Assembly (NCBI RefSeq): GCF_000003605.2
Contig: NW_003107602.1
Coordinates: 179,495-229,854, forward strand
Source of the DNA: Saccoglossus kowalevskii
Lineage: Eukaryota; Hemichordata; Enteropneusta; Harrimaniidae
Reading direction: 5' to 3'
Length of the DNA stretch: 50,360 nucleotides
The notes under the pieces were generated by a model. The model saw only the letters and a program-made list of their open reading frames with translations. It had not been told where the DNA came from and did not search any database. The first letter of the stretch is position 1; each line of letters starts with the position of its first letter. The translations under genes and the position numbers were made by a program. This document shows positions 31,875 through 44,700 of this stretch, piece by piece.

Positions 31875-33007
31875 CTATATATTTCATCTTTAATCGCCGA
31901 ACAAAGAGACCGCGTGTGGTACGATGATTTGATGATACTCTAAGATGTAGAAACTAAATTACAACCATTATTACGAGCTTTTTCAGCTGTGGGTGTCTTG
32001 CGAATACCTCAGCTGTTGATTTTAGTACAGTGCATATATTTATTTGAAACGTCAAAAATTTCACAAATCAATTATGCCAACATTACGTCTTTGAGACGAA
32101 GAGTTACCTTGATCATGAAAATGACGGCGTAGATGACGTACCCAAACAAACTCTGTCACATGACAACTTGCAATTAAGTAGTTACTTGGTACGCACGCTG
32201 CTATTGTACACGGTGCTACACAATCAAGTTTTAGAATTCAACGTACGCAAGTTCAGGGCCGTCATTTGGTAACAGTAATAACCTCACACAATAGCAAATT
32301 TAATGATATTGTCAAACGAACTGTGTTTACTGTCACAGTCACTCTTGTTATCCAGGCAATGGTCATGGTCGTTAATCATAACGTTAAAATATGCGATATT
32401 TCCGGATTGCCGACAATATCGGCACACGGATTTGAATAATCTGCCGTGTTTATTCGCAGATTATTTTCCTCATTAAGGGAATTAAAACAGATCAGCCCAC
32501 GCTGTAACTTAGCGGCGTCTACAGCGGTATAATCCTTCGTGTATCGCCCACATGCGTGTGTTTCATCGGTATATGCGTTATATCGATTATTAACAGCTGG
32601 TCGTAAATATCTAACACGTTCCTAAATCTAGACGGACCGACTACTTTAGAATGATAGAAAGCGTGTACAGTCTTCAAATTACCACAATAGACAGAGTAGT
32701 GGTCAAACCGAATATACGTGATTCCGGCGTTTCATGATAAATGCTTTGTATTAATAATTGCACTTTTAAATAATATTCATCATCAAGATGTGTCTACATC
32801 ATAACGTAATAAGCATTCATTTACTTAGTGGACAGAGGCGGAGTTAATTACCCATGAGCACGTGGTGCAATCCATGGGATTGAGCGGTTACCCTTTAAAC
32901 GTTATTTACATATTGTGTACGCAGTGCGCATGCTTCATCACAGTGAGGTCAATTGCATTCACGTTTTGCGTAAGCATGGAGCATTTTCTACATCCATTGT
33001 GTAAGTG

Positions 33008-33064
33008 ACGTTCAGCACCGTCACTGAGGTGTGCTAATCAAACCTCATTAATGGTGCTGAACGT
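33008..33064. ncRNA. Candidate hairpin RNA (miRNA-precursor-like)
   Basis: ACGTTCAGCACC pairs perfectly with GGTGCTGAACGT, and TGAGGT with ACCTCA. Between them are a G-U, a U-A, a mismatch, an A-U and a mismatch. That gives a 23-position stem with two mismatches and an 11-base loop (GTGCTAATCAA). Size and geometry suit a miRNA precursor, but a small foldback element is equally possible. I do not recognise either arm as a known miRNA. Confidence 0.3.
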
Positions 33065-34429
33065 TGTGTTCGTATTCGAAGCCCACACATAAGCGACGCT
33101 ACCAGAGATATACACAAGCTAACAATCCACACCAACACAGTACAGCGACTGCTCAGATAGGGGAAGATGTATACTCACTCCCACCACGTCATACTCTGTA
33201 ATATGCAGTTACAATTCTGGTTCTACAATAACACTGGATCGATATAGTACGTCTACATACGTATTCTGTGTCTTCACGTATTAATATAGGGCTGTATGTG
33301 CAATAAACGACTTCGAGTGAATATTCAGAATTGTTGCATGCTACATGGTTGGTTATAAACTAGCCAGTTAATATGAAGACTCACTGTCGGGTGGTCATAC
33401 GATAGTTTGGATACATATACTCCGTATAATGAAAGATTGCGTTAATTTGCTGCAGTAATTAGGCAAGGATGTATCGACGGTGCTAAAATAGAAAATTCGC
33501 AATGACGTCATCAGTCGCATCGATTATTGCGATTATTGGGCGTGAATAACACAAATTATAGGTTAAGTTGCCGCGATAAGCTACCAAAGTTCATGTTTTG
33601 AAGAAAGTAAATAGACTGTGCGTAATGTGTTGTCAGTTAGCTAGATATGACGGAAATTAACACTGCTCAATCAAATTGATACGGGCAATTTACCTAACTC
33701 GAGAGCTACTAATATACGTCATATACCCTTGTTTCTTTCACACATTTTACGTCAGATCGTTCACTGTCTCGAACACAACACTGTAACAGATCCATCTAGA
33801 CACATGCATACATACTTAATTCAAATTGACTATATTTCCTAGGTATACATTCTCCAAGAAAAAAACCTTAAACCAACCTCACCATCTAGCATTGTGGCTT
33901 AAAAATCGGACCGGATCAAGACACTCTTTCCATTTAAATCTTTCATTTAGAAGTTAACGGACGTTTGCCATGCGAATTTACAATTTAATTTATTTAAAAA
34001 TATAAATTTTCACGACAAAACATAACGTTAAAATGTGCACAAATCTGGTGACTGGTGGTAAACAACATTTTCATGTCTACTGACAACAAAATATTTTGTC
34101 GAAAAATATTTATGCACAGATTGTTATTTGAAAGACCACACTTTATAAAACATTGTTGTATGTTTAACCATGAGAAACGAAAAATACTGCTATGATTTTC
34201 TAGATGTGTACCTCGTTACCAATGACGATACGATTCTTCTCAGGGAATTATTAAATGTTAAAAAGGTCAAAATGACTACGATTCTCTAAATACTGAACTC
34301 ATATCGCAGAGTATCACAGCGTTGCTCGGGATACGGGTACATCGATCTGCAAGATTATGCAATTAGGTTTCTTACACGTTCGTGTTTTGTCGCTGATATT
34401 TTCATAAATTTTAAAAATCATAATACCTA

Positions 34430-34697
34430 TCCTCGGGGCGGAGCTACGTCACCAGACGTTCCACGTTGCTAAGACGCGCACCGCTGTACATGCATTTGTA
34501 TGGGCTTTGTGCGCGCTGCTGTAGAACGCCGGTCGAGCCGGTGAAAATTCGAGAAAACAACACAAACTCAACTTTGAAGTGATCCCGATAAAACAAATTT
34601 ATATATGTTACACACGTAGAGCTAATCTTGTTTCTGCGAGTTTTTGGCCTTTGTTTTCACCGCGAGGGTTGCCACACTAGATGTCCGCCCCCGAGGA
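34430..34697. mobile_element. Tc1/mariner-type MITE with TA duplication (268 bp)
   Basis: The left end reads TCCTCGGGGCGGA and the reverse complement of the right end reads TCCTCGGGGGCGGAC, differing by one inserted G. TA flanks both ends (34428-34429 and 34698-34699). The body has no ORF. Perfect TA flanks with well-kept ends suggest a fairly recent insertion. Confidence 0.65.
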
Positions 34698-35721
34698 TAA
34701 GACGCCGGGCATATATTTTAACATAGCTATTTAGAGACACAGCAAAATCCGTGTTTGTGCAAAAAATATGAAAATACTTCGACAATAAAAATGTTCAATT
34801 TGCTGTAACCTGAACCGGCAAAATGTTACCAAGTCACACACACCTTTCTCGTATCAATATTTATTCGGTTATTTTCGTCTCTATTCGGAACAGTGATGAT
34901 GGAATTTTATCTCATCAATCTTTCCTATGACGTCACAAGAAGGTTATTCATACCGGAAATTTCGAGGAAGCACTAGATTACAAATTTTGATTGATAAGAA
35001 CGAGGTTAATTTGCACAAGACGTTGTTTAATGTCAAATGGTTTTGATGTAGTCACGGTGCGAAAATAATGAAAGCTATTAAAATGTGCAATATATTATAG
35101 GAGAAAACTTTCCAATCAATGTTGTTGTAAATAATATAAAACTGGAAGGACACTAATTTGAATATTATTTTTTAACAAAAATAGTGTTCAAATTGTGACA
35201 CCGAGTAAAATTTCGAGATATGAAGATATGCATTCATTCACCTTCAAAACCCAGGTGACAAAATACAGACTGAATGCATGATGACATTTTCATTAGTGTT
35301 TTCCTGAAAAAACATCATTTTATTCATTTGCTTACCATAATAGCAAAAAGCAATAATATGAATGTACGAGGAAACTTACATCTAAGCATAAATTCGAATT
35401 CAACATCATTAAGGATAAAGATTTCTTATTACGTGACTGGGTGACGAAGGGATGTATGTTTGTTTGTAAGTCTTTTTCCTCTAAATAATGTTATGCTTAT
35501 GTTTGGTACATATAAAGGCAGGCAAGGGCATACTTTCGGAAATTAAATATTTCTATTTAGAATTACAGGATCTACAATTGAATTTCTCATGCATATATTA
35601 GCAAACAGAATTTAAACAAAATATCAAATGAATTGAATTCGTGTATGTCTTCTATGAGGACATACCCATAATTGAGTATGCACAAGTCAATCTTGCATTC
35701 CACGAACAGGTGTTACATTAA

Positions 35722-35762
35722 ATCTCAGACAACTAATAACTTATTTATTAGTTGTCTGAGAT
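35722..35762. repeat. Perfect 18-bp inverted repeat with 5-base loop
   Basis: ATCTCAGACAACTAATAA at 35722-35739 is exactly complementary to TTATTAGTTGTCTGAGAT at 35745-35762, loop CTTAT. It sits 40 bases upstream of the 28-bp minisatellite, and could be part of the same mobile element (for example a Helitron-like end). Confidence 0.85.
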
Positions 35763-35802
35763 GTGATGTGTGTTTTTGACAGACCTTAAACTCAAATGGT
35801 CG

Positions 35803-36178
35803 CCACGGGATCACATTGAAAGCAAGATAACCACGAGATCACGTTGAAAGCGATATATCCACGAGATCACGTTGAAAGCGAGATAACCACGAGATCACAC
35901 TGAAAGCGAGATAACCACGAGATCACGTTGAAAGCGAGATAACCACGAGATCACGTTGAAAGCGATATATCCACGAGATCACGTTGAAAGCGAGATAACC
36001 ACGAGATTACACTGAAAGCGAGATAACCACGAGATCACGTTGAAAGCGATAAATCCACGAGATCACGTTGAAAGCGAGATAACCACGAGATCACACTGAA
36101 AGCGAGATAACCACGAGATCACGTTGAAAGCGATATAACCACGAGATCACGTTGAAAGCGAAATAACCACAAGATTTT
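35803..36178. repeat. 28-bp minisatellite, 13 full copies plus a partial one
   Basis: The main unit reads CCACGAGATCACGTTGAAAG followed by CGAGATAA; all 13 full copies are exactly 28 bases. Three variants occur: A as above, B ending GATATAT or similar, and C with CACTG in place of GTTG. From copy 6 the order is B-A-C, B-A-C, B-A, an 84-bp higher-order period. There are no spacers, so this is a minisatellite and not a CRISPR array. Confidence 0.93.
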
Positions 36179-36794
36179 GCTCCTGAAATGGCGTTTTCTT
36201 CTGTTAAACTATTGGTTACTGCTGATGAAACGTCACATGATTTGAATATATTGTTATATATGAAATCAATCACTGTGACAATAGATGTGCATTAATGTCA
36301 CGATATTAAATATTCAAACAAATATATATCAAGAAGACGATGAGCGAGGTTAATATAAAAATATTGACCCGGGCCAAAGTCGATATATAGCTGTGTTGAC
36401 CCGAAGAGAGCATGGAGCATTGACCACTCTCTGAGTGTCGACAAATCTGTATATCGACCAAGGCTAGGGTTAATATCTGTATTATAAAGAGTAAAACATT
36501 TCGTAAAAGGATGAATCGCAGGATTTCTCTTGCCCAAGTTCTCAATGACAACATTCAAAATGTTTTCTATTCACAAGTAGCTTTTTCATCATACTTCCAA
36601 TGGTTCCCTCCAAAATGACATTTTACATTCACATTTAATGTTTTTGTAGGTAACAACTATCTACGCCGGACAACTGTCTGACATTTTCGAAACCGTGATG
36701 TTTATACATAAACGCTCACTACACTGAGGGTTAATCGGACCCTGATCGGAGCCAAATAAAACGCAATATAATAACATATTACTGGTTAAATCCG

Positions 36795-36855
36795 AGTGAC
36801 GGCGGCACAGCCCCCCCCCCCCGTAATAATGTTGGGGGGCGTCGCCGAGTAAAAA
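36795..36855. repeat. 12-base C run with adjacent G run, hairpin-prone
   Basis: Twelve C residues (36811-36822) are followed after about 10 bases by GGGGGGCGTCGCCG. Together with the preceding CGGCGGCACAG the segment could fold into a GC-rich hairpin. Its function is unknown. Confidence 0.6.
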
Positions 36856-38231
36856 AAATTACCTTGATGAAATAAATAGAAGCACTAAACGCAAGTAGTT
36901 AGGTACATGTTGCGGCGACTGCGGTTGCACTGACTGATTTAATTGTGTTGTTTGATGATTATCTCCCGGTTACAGTTATTCACATCGAACATAACTCGGT
37001 CCAAGTAAATAAAAATGCCTCGTTGAGCCGAAAATGTTACATCGCGTCTGCAAAAATAAAACAAAAGAAGTATTTAAACACGTTTTTGGGTGATCCAGTG
37101 AAATGAATTATCATCGAGCTAAGAGAGGACTGTGAACATATTTTAACATATGCATCCTTGATTTATTTATCTAAACATAGTCGAATGTATTTTGTGGTTA
37201 TAGCTTTAATTCATTGAACTAGGTAGAGCGACGAAGAAATATTTGGCAGGCATATTACGAACATATAAACATGAAAAAAAATTCGAACTGTCGAGCACTG
37301 TGAAGCGCTCCTTCACAATGAGATGTACTATGTGTTGAATCAGTGGTACATCTTGTTTTGATTTGTGGAATACTTAGTAATATAAACGTAACACACCCTT
37401 TGTTCCAGCTATTAGTAAATGCGTGCGCGTCTGTGTTCCGCTAAAAAAATCAAGTTATTACACTCTGACGTCGGGCACAAATATTGTTCAAATCAGAGTC
37501 TCTCGAATGTTGCTTGGTAGTTAGCAATCATTGGCTCGAGTACTGTAACTGTATATCGTTCTTTATTGTCGGTAAGATTATTTTCCCCCGCCATCGAACT
37601 AAGTTTAAATATTACAGGGCGGCAGCTATGCATCTATAGTGACAGCGATTCATCATAAAGAGTGACCGAGCAGCAATGATTATTTGAGTCTCTAGATTTT
37701 TCAGCAAACACTATACTACCTATGTTACCGGCTATTATGAGTTTACAATTATTCTCAGGGCTTTTGTCTTTGCCTTTATCTCTAACTACGATATGTAGTT
37801 TGGAACGGTGTAAGCGGGTTTTATGGTCTATGTGTGTAACAATAAAAGGTTTACCCGGTGGTGGAGGAGAAGACGTGCCGAAACGTATTTATGTATGACG
37901 AGTCACGCACGCAGTAGATTTTACTTTGTATTTACTGCCGTGTATTAGGTGTCATTTTTTGTGCTTGCTCCTAGATGACGTAGTATGACGTAGTTGAAAG
38001 TGCAAGCCTAGTATCACAACATAGCACAATCTGCCGGCAATTGAATCGCATCATTCACGCATGAGCACATGTATTGGCAAATATGTCCATGATTTACGTT
38101 ATTGTTACTTTGGTATCAATCCCATATACGTTTTTCGTGTTTAAGTTAATCTCAGTCGGAAATGGCGTACGTCCGATGAAACGTATACGATTTACTTAGT
38201 ATGAAAAGAATGTCCAGCCCACGTACTGGCA

Positions 38232-38238
38232 TTTAAAA
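38232..38238 (+). promoter_or_regulatory. TATA-like element of the first P450 gene
   Basis: TTTAAAA lies 62 bases upstream of the start codon, which places transcription start near 38262 and leaves a 5' UTR of about 30 bases. It is a weak match to consensus and position is the main support. Confidence 0.35.
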
Positions 38239-38293
38239 GCAGAGTTGTATCGGCTCACAGCGACAGCCACATCTACGCTACTTATCCACAGTT

Positions 38294-38642
38294 ATGACTT
38301 TCTTCGAGCTAACTAATATCCATATTATTTTGATAACGTTTGCAGTATGCTTGTGGGCCGCTTACAGTTTGTCCTATCTATGGTATGGCCGACATTTTCC
38401 AGACGGACCTTTCGGCTGGCCTTTGGTCGGTTGCTTACCTTCTTTCGTTGGAGGCCAACCACACAGAAAACTCGTTGATATGGGTCGTAGATATGGTCCT
38501 GTATTTAGTCTTAGGCTCGGTACACAGTTAGTCGTTGTGGTGAATGGCTACCGCGCAATTAGAGACGCATTGGTAAAGAAGGGTGAATTCTGCAACAGTA
38601 GACCACATATGCCGATTATGGAGCGAACAACCAGGCGAAATG
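38294..38642 (+). CDS. P450-1 exon 1: membrane anchor and proline hinge
   Basis: Residues 1-116 plus one base, donor AATG|GTGAGT, phase 1. It encodes the anchor, the proline-rich hinge, and the beta-1 region (GPVFSLRLGTQLVVVVNGYRAI) to FCNSRPHMPIM. The frame continues open past 38642 into the intron as far as 38782, but CYP2 similarity stops at the donor and resumes with GIVNAVFGPSWKEQR in exon 2. Confidence 0.92.
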
Positions 38643-38679
38643 GTGAGTTTACTGACCTATATTATTTTTTGATGATTAT

Positions 38680-38718
<39 letters not shown>

Positions 38719-41700
38719 TCGAAAAGTGCTGTTTTTTAGTTCGCCCCCTAATTTAAAACCTCAATTAAATTACGACATCTGAGTCGTAGTTTAAGGTAGA
38801 GATGCAGTATACCTGACATGTATTTTAGTTAGTTAATTAGGCAACCAAGATGACCTCCCTTGTCCACAAAACTAACTATTTTCGGAAAGCTTATTGTATG
38901 AATTTTAAAGTTTTGTTAGTATTTTTTTATGGACACTGTAGTTTGAAATATACACAAAAATGTGCTTTTTTGGTCAAAAGTGATTTAAAAAAAATTTGCT
39001 TCTAAACCATTCTTCTGTTTCCTGTTTATGGATACATTTGTTTACTATGAAGAAAGTGCCGTCTTGAAAACTGTCTACCAGTTGTCAATTTTGCAGGGCA
39101 GCAGCTCAAATTTCACTATTTCAAGTTTATGCATAAATTAACACACAGGCTAGTTGTCTGTACGATTGCTGTAACACTGTTCAACCAAAAACAATGCCCC
39201 GACGGCGTTTTGAAGATAAACACATTGTCAATCATTTGTGAAAATTTCAAAACAAAGGGTCAAAGCGTCTAGGAGCTAGTTTGTTTAAAGTTCTGGGATG
39301 TGCACTAAAACGAAGCTGAGATAATTGCTAATTTGCATAACAATTCACTCAGTAAGAAGTTTGCTAATACTCATAATTAAAATGGCTGTAACAGTTCAAA
39401 ATTTAAATGTATTATCTTTTTGTTAAAGTTAAATATAGTGCATAATATGGAGATCCCGTCATTTCTTTTTTTCACCATGTTTCTTTTTTATTATTTATGT
39501 ACAGCCTTGCTAAATCTTGCTAAGCATACAAAAGAGAGAATGTTTGCACTTATTATCTATATTTTAAAATCGTTTTTTGAGTATGTTCCACTATTCACAA
39601 TTCTACAAAATTTTAACAGTCTATAGCCAAGACTGATTGGATAATAAAAAGCAAAAAAAAAAAAAATATTTCACACCCAAGTGCCCATGAACCTGCGCAT
39701 CTACCTTAATGGCTGATATTCCTTTTGAGGATTTCCGGTGTAAATTACCCATAAGTCTTAATGATATCTGTTATAAAGCAGGTGTCGCTTGATAAAACGT
39801 GTGTCAGTTAACTATACTATAAATACACTTATTGCGTAGAATAGCGTAGTGTATTGTACAATCCCAACTTCAAAATACAATACGTCGATAATTAGTCATT
39901 CAATGTTTGAACACACGAGGGAATGTAACAAAAGATTACGTGTATACAATGAAATGACATACTAGTAACCGTTCATTGGTCACTTATAAAAGAACACGTG
40001 TGTATAATGTATGTAAGTAAATCAGGCCAACGCATAGGGTAACATTTGCATATCACGTATATGATGCTTTGAAAGTTCTTTCCAATGTTCTTTCCAATTT
40101 CAACGGTCATTTTTTTTGTAGCACTAGTTTTGAGCAACACGGACGACATTGAACTTGAAAGGCATGCTGGTTGCTAGGGTACAACAATACAAAACAAGGA
40201 GATGGCATGTGGCAATTTGGGCGTCGATCGCATTTCTTGTTTATTGCAAGTCATGCGGGTCATTTGCCCGGCATACTTCGATGCTAATAGATAACAACTT
40301 GTATCAATAGATGCGGTTCCCGTTCACTGTGAGACCTCGCGTATTGAAGGCGCGGACTGAACATCTTTCGCATAAATTGAATGATTTGATTTTGAACTTG
40401 AATTTATTATTTTAGAATCTAAAGTTGAAACATGAATATCACAGGTACCATTATTTCTTCAAAATTGACCATCATCTACTGTTATAGCTCATCCTTGAGC
40501 GTGGAAATACACACACTACGCGATGTATTGCCACCACTACGACGCTTCGACCTTTGTTTGTCCTGTTTTTGCATACGATTTCACGCATTGCGCGGTATCT
40601 CGCAGTGAACACTATTACACTAAAAAGTCAAGTTGGAAGCATTGACCTCTACATGAAATTTGGGTTTACTAGTGTTCTTTGTGCATGGTGTTCGGCATCC
40701 ATTTACCCGCCAAATGCGTACTGTTTGAGGAGTCTGTTATTTTTTTTAGCAATGTTTGACAGAATATTTCTCATAATTCGCGTGTGAAGATTTGAAGTTG
40801 GAACGAAGCGATTATACCGATAGCCATGCTGGCTTAGATGATTATTTCATCGGGGATTTGCTGCAAACTAGCATAACTAATGTAACCTTTTTTTTTTCCA
40901 AACAATTTTAGATTATTTTATTTCGAACAATAGAGGTCAATGATCGTCGTGCAGTCAGTGTGCATGTGGAGGTCATGTCAACCAACAATGTACTTTACAC
41001 CCATTGGATGCGTCACCTGAAACCCATATCGTGCACGATGACCATCACAAAACAAACTGATATAAAACCATCTTAAAAATTAAGAAAACTATTTAGTAAA
41101 ACTAAAATATTGAATTTAGTACATAGCAGAACAAAGCAATAATAAGCAAAGAACCGGGCGTCTCGATAACCAACAACCTTAGTGACATGCAGTCAGACAT
41201 TGAATACCATACCTTCGATAAAACGCTCGATCCCATTAATTTGACAACATAAAGAACACGTGTTTATGCTGACTGCGTCACACGGTGGTAGTACATGCCA
41301 ATTAAATACCTCATTCAAACTTCCGAACATACTGTCGAAGACTGGCACTCGAAAAATTGATTTTACGGTAATACAACAATATATACTAAATAAATTGTAT
41401 TTAAAATGTTTATATATTATTTTTTAGTTCTCAAGAGACCGGTGAATTAGGTTAGGGTGCAACATATGACTATATGGGACCATTTTTTTGAAAGCAAAAA
41501 AAATAACTACAGTACGAAATTTGTGTAAACAGTGTATTTTACACGTGTTGTTGACGTCACGGTCGCATAGAATCCATATTCAGTTTAACACAACGTGGTG
41601 CTAATAATTTGACGTTTGTTATTGTGTTCCTCGAGCTCTGCCGTCGATCGCCAGATTTGCATCCCATACAGTACCCTCTCTCCCCTGGCTACTAAGACTG

Positions 41701-44700
41701 AGATACTACTAGCAATTGCAGGCATTGCGTTTGAATCCGTCCATTTAGTATCTACTATATTTTCTCGGCGGCTACCTTTTAACAGTTAATCTAATAGTTT
41801 CTCAGACGAAGGAATTGTTCTCGGGTTAGGGTTCGATGTGGTTCGCCGTCAGGGGAAAATAAGTGACGCTTTCTGGGTTGCATTTGGGGAATGTTTCTTG
41901 GGAATCGCATAGCTGATATTTTAACTTCTCAATAATATTTTCGCAAATACTAGTAACTGCATGTAATTTTCTTCATTTATAATTTAACACACACTCAGAG
42001 TTGCACGTTCCGAGGTCTAAATGTACATCAACGCAGAGTGGTGAGTCGTACTGAACCCACCTGTCGTCCACCCAGGCTTCTACCGTCTACCCTGCACTCT
42101 GTCTCCCCTGTACTCTACTATACTCTAACTCTGACTCTGACTGAACTTACTGTCGTATTTCGTAAAGTTGCATTGTGGGATGTATCGTGTTACCTTGAGA
42201 TCACTACGCTCTCTTGCGAATCATGCGAAATGGAGTGCGCCCACAGCGACTGAGTGAACTACAATTCGGGCAGCAATCTCTTCTGTGATTGCTCATATAG
42301 CCAAAGGGAATACTTTCAATGTACTTTTAGGTGTATCTCAGACTGGAGACACAAATATTGTTATGTGTGCCACTGTGGCTACGTCGTGGTAAAACAAATA
42401 GCGGTCACTTGTTCACTATTACCGTGATGTGAGCAGAATATCCAAGCAGTTTTTTTGAACGGCTTCCTCGTAATTTCTCATCATGAAATCTACTACGTCA
42501 ACATCGAGACGAAACACGTCCATTTTTATATGACGACATATACTTTTTTAATTTCAGGCATAGTGAATGCTGTTTTTGGGCCCTCTTGGAAGGAACAGCG
42601 CACCTTTACCTTACACGTGCTGAGAAATTTTGGCATGGGACGATCCATTGTCGAGGATCGGGTCTCGGAGGAGTGTCTCCACCTCAAAAAGGCAATAGAG
42701 AGCTTCGACGGCAATTCGTTCGATCCTACACACGTGTTGACCAATGGAATAGCTAATATCATATCATCTATCATATTCGGTGGCAGGTTTGAATATGACG
42801 ACCCATTTTTTAGAACACTGCTTCGTCTCTGCAATAAAAACTTTGAATTGGCGGGCAGTGTGGCCATATCCAACTTTTTCCCGGTCTTACAATATATACC
42901 CTTCGGTCCGATGCGAGAAATTGTTGACAATTTCGAAATATATCGAAAATTTTTAAATGGTAAGATAGAAGAGCATCGTCAAAGTTTCGATCCTGACAAC
43001 GTCCACGATGTAGTGTCTGCTTATCTCCATGAAATGAACAATAGAAAAGAAGAACAACGCGAGCCCGGCCATTTTAACGACGACAACTTATTCGCCGTAG
43101 TTAGTGACTTATTCGCTGCCGGGACTGAGACCACATCGACCACACTGAGGTGGGCTGTTCTATACTTCGCTTTATATCCCGACGTTCAAAAGCGAGTTCA
43201 GGCTGAACTTGACGAGGTGGTTGGCATGGGAACCCCGACTTTGGCTAACAGACGACAACTACCGTATACAGAAGCTACTATACACGAGATACAGCGCATG
43301 AGCAGTATAGTTCCGCTGTGTATCCCACACGCTGCCAGCGAAAACACCGAAATACTTGGGCATTACATTCCGAAGGACACGGTGATTATGGTGAATTTAT
43401 GGTCGGCCCTCAACGACCCAGACACCTGGACAAACCCAGAACAGTTCAACCCAGAACGTTTCCTTGACGACAAAGGCCAGGTGGAAAAACCCGATGAGCT
43501 GATTCCGTTTAGTATAGGTAAGCTATGTTGCCATGGTACCAAAGTTTGGATTGTAAGTAATAACAGTGAACGGTAATTGTAATTATTATTAATTTCAAGT
43601 TTTTTCAAGGAAACATTAATTTGTCTGCATTATCATGATCATTACATTCACCGTCGATATAGCGTTAGAACTGCAAACAAGATCATAGAAGATGGCCAAA
43701 GAAAAGTAAAACTAGCAGTCTGTCGGCTGAGATAGCTCCGCTGTTACCAATGCACATTTCAATGGAAGAACTGAAAATATCATCAGAAAATGAACAATAT
43801 GTATAGTATTAAAGCAATCAGACTTGTTATAATTTTCTATCAAAAATATTCATTAAAATTAGATAATTGAAGAACAAAATCATCACGAAATGAAAATATC
43901 TGAGATAGGTCTACCTGTAGTACCTATGTAGTATATATAATATCAAAGCAATTTTACTTATACGGTTATTAACAAGAAGTCGAAAATATCACTTTTTACC
44001 AAAAATTACAAAAATATTCATGAAAATTAGAGAATTAAAGATATCATCACGAAATGAACAGATCTGAGAGAGTTTGACATGTAGTACTCACGTATGTAAT
44101 ATCTAAGCAATCGGACTTGCGGTTTTTAATAAGAAGTCGATAATATCACTTTTTACCAAAAATATTCATCAAAGTTGGAGAATTAAATATATCATCACAA
44201 AATGAACAAATCTGAGAGAGGTTGGCATGTAGTACTCACATATGTAATATCTAAGCAATCGGATTTGTAATTGTTAACAAGAAGTCGAAAATAGAGAATT
44301 AAAGATATCGTCACAAAATGAACAAATCTGAGAGAGGTTCATTGCGAAAAACCCAATGATCATGCTTTGTATAATGTGTCCAAATCATGATATGAACACG
44401 TGAATGGTGCGTGGTTGACGATCAGCGTAGTATTCTCACGGGCATGGTAATGGTTACTCCGTGGGTACGCATCACGAGGATTACGTTGGTGTTCCCCAGA
44501 AACCCTAACGCTAGAACATAATTATCTTACTTTTTTTAGCAAATTTTCTAGCAACCCCCATAATTTTATATGATTGACCTCTAGAGAAATGAGAAGTTGC
44601 CCATGTATATGCCTTTCTTTCAATAAGAGCATCACAAAACAAATGATCGCATAGACCTACATGCACTCTGCCTTTTCGCACTTATGCATCATATTTTCTT

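Larger units (their letters stand above)
24245..38231. other. Intergenic region (14 kb) between SLCO and the first P450
   Basis: No gene was supported on either strand. The longest open frame, 124 codons at 27884-28258, has no recognisable domain. The region holds inverted-repeat elements at 26376-26457, 26673-26884, 30483-30667, 31683-31874 and 34430-34697, a hairpin at 33008-33064, a palindrome and minisatellite at 35722-36178, a C run at 36811-36822, and CRE palindromes TGACGTCA at 28213, 28417, 33503 and 34928. An NRF1-like palindrome lies at 24667-24677. Confidence 0.75.

Noticed and set aside
35803-36178. 28-bp repeats suggestive of a CRISPR array
   Set aside because: The repeats are directly adjacent with no spacers, and the context is an animal nuclear genome.
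38643-38782. Readthrough of P450-1 exon 1 to a stop at 38782 as an alternative short protein
   Set aside because: The extra residues come from the AT microsatellite, and the canonical donor GTGAGT restores full CYP2 similarity.
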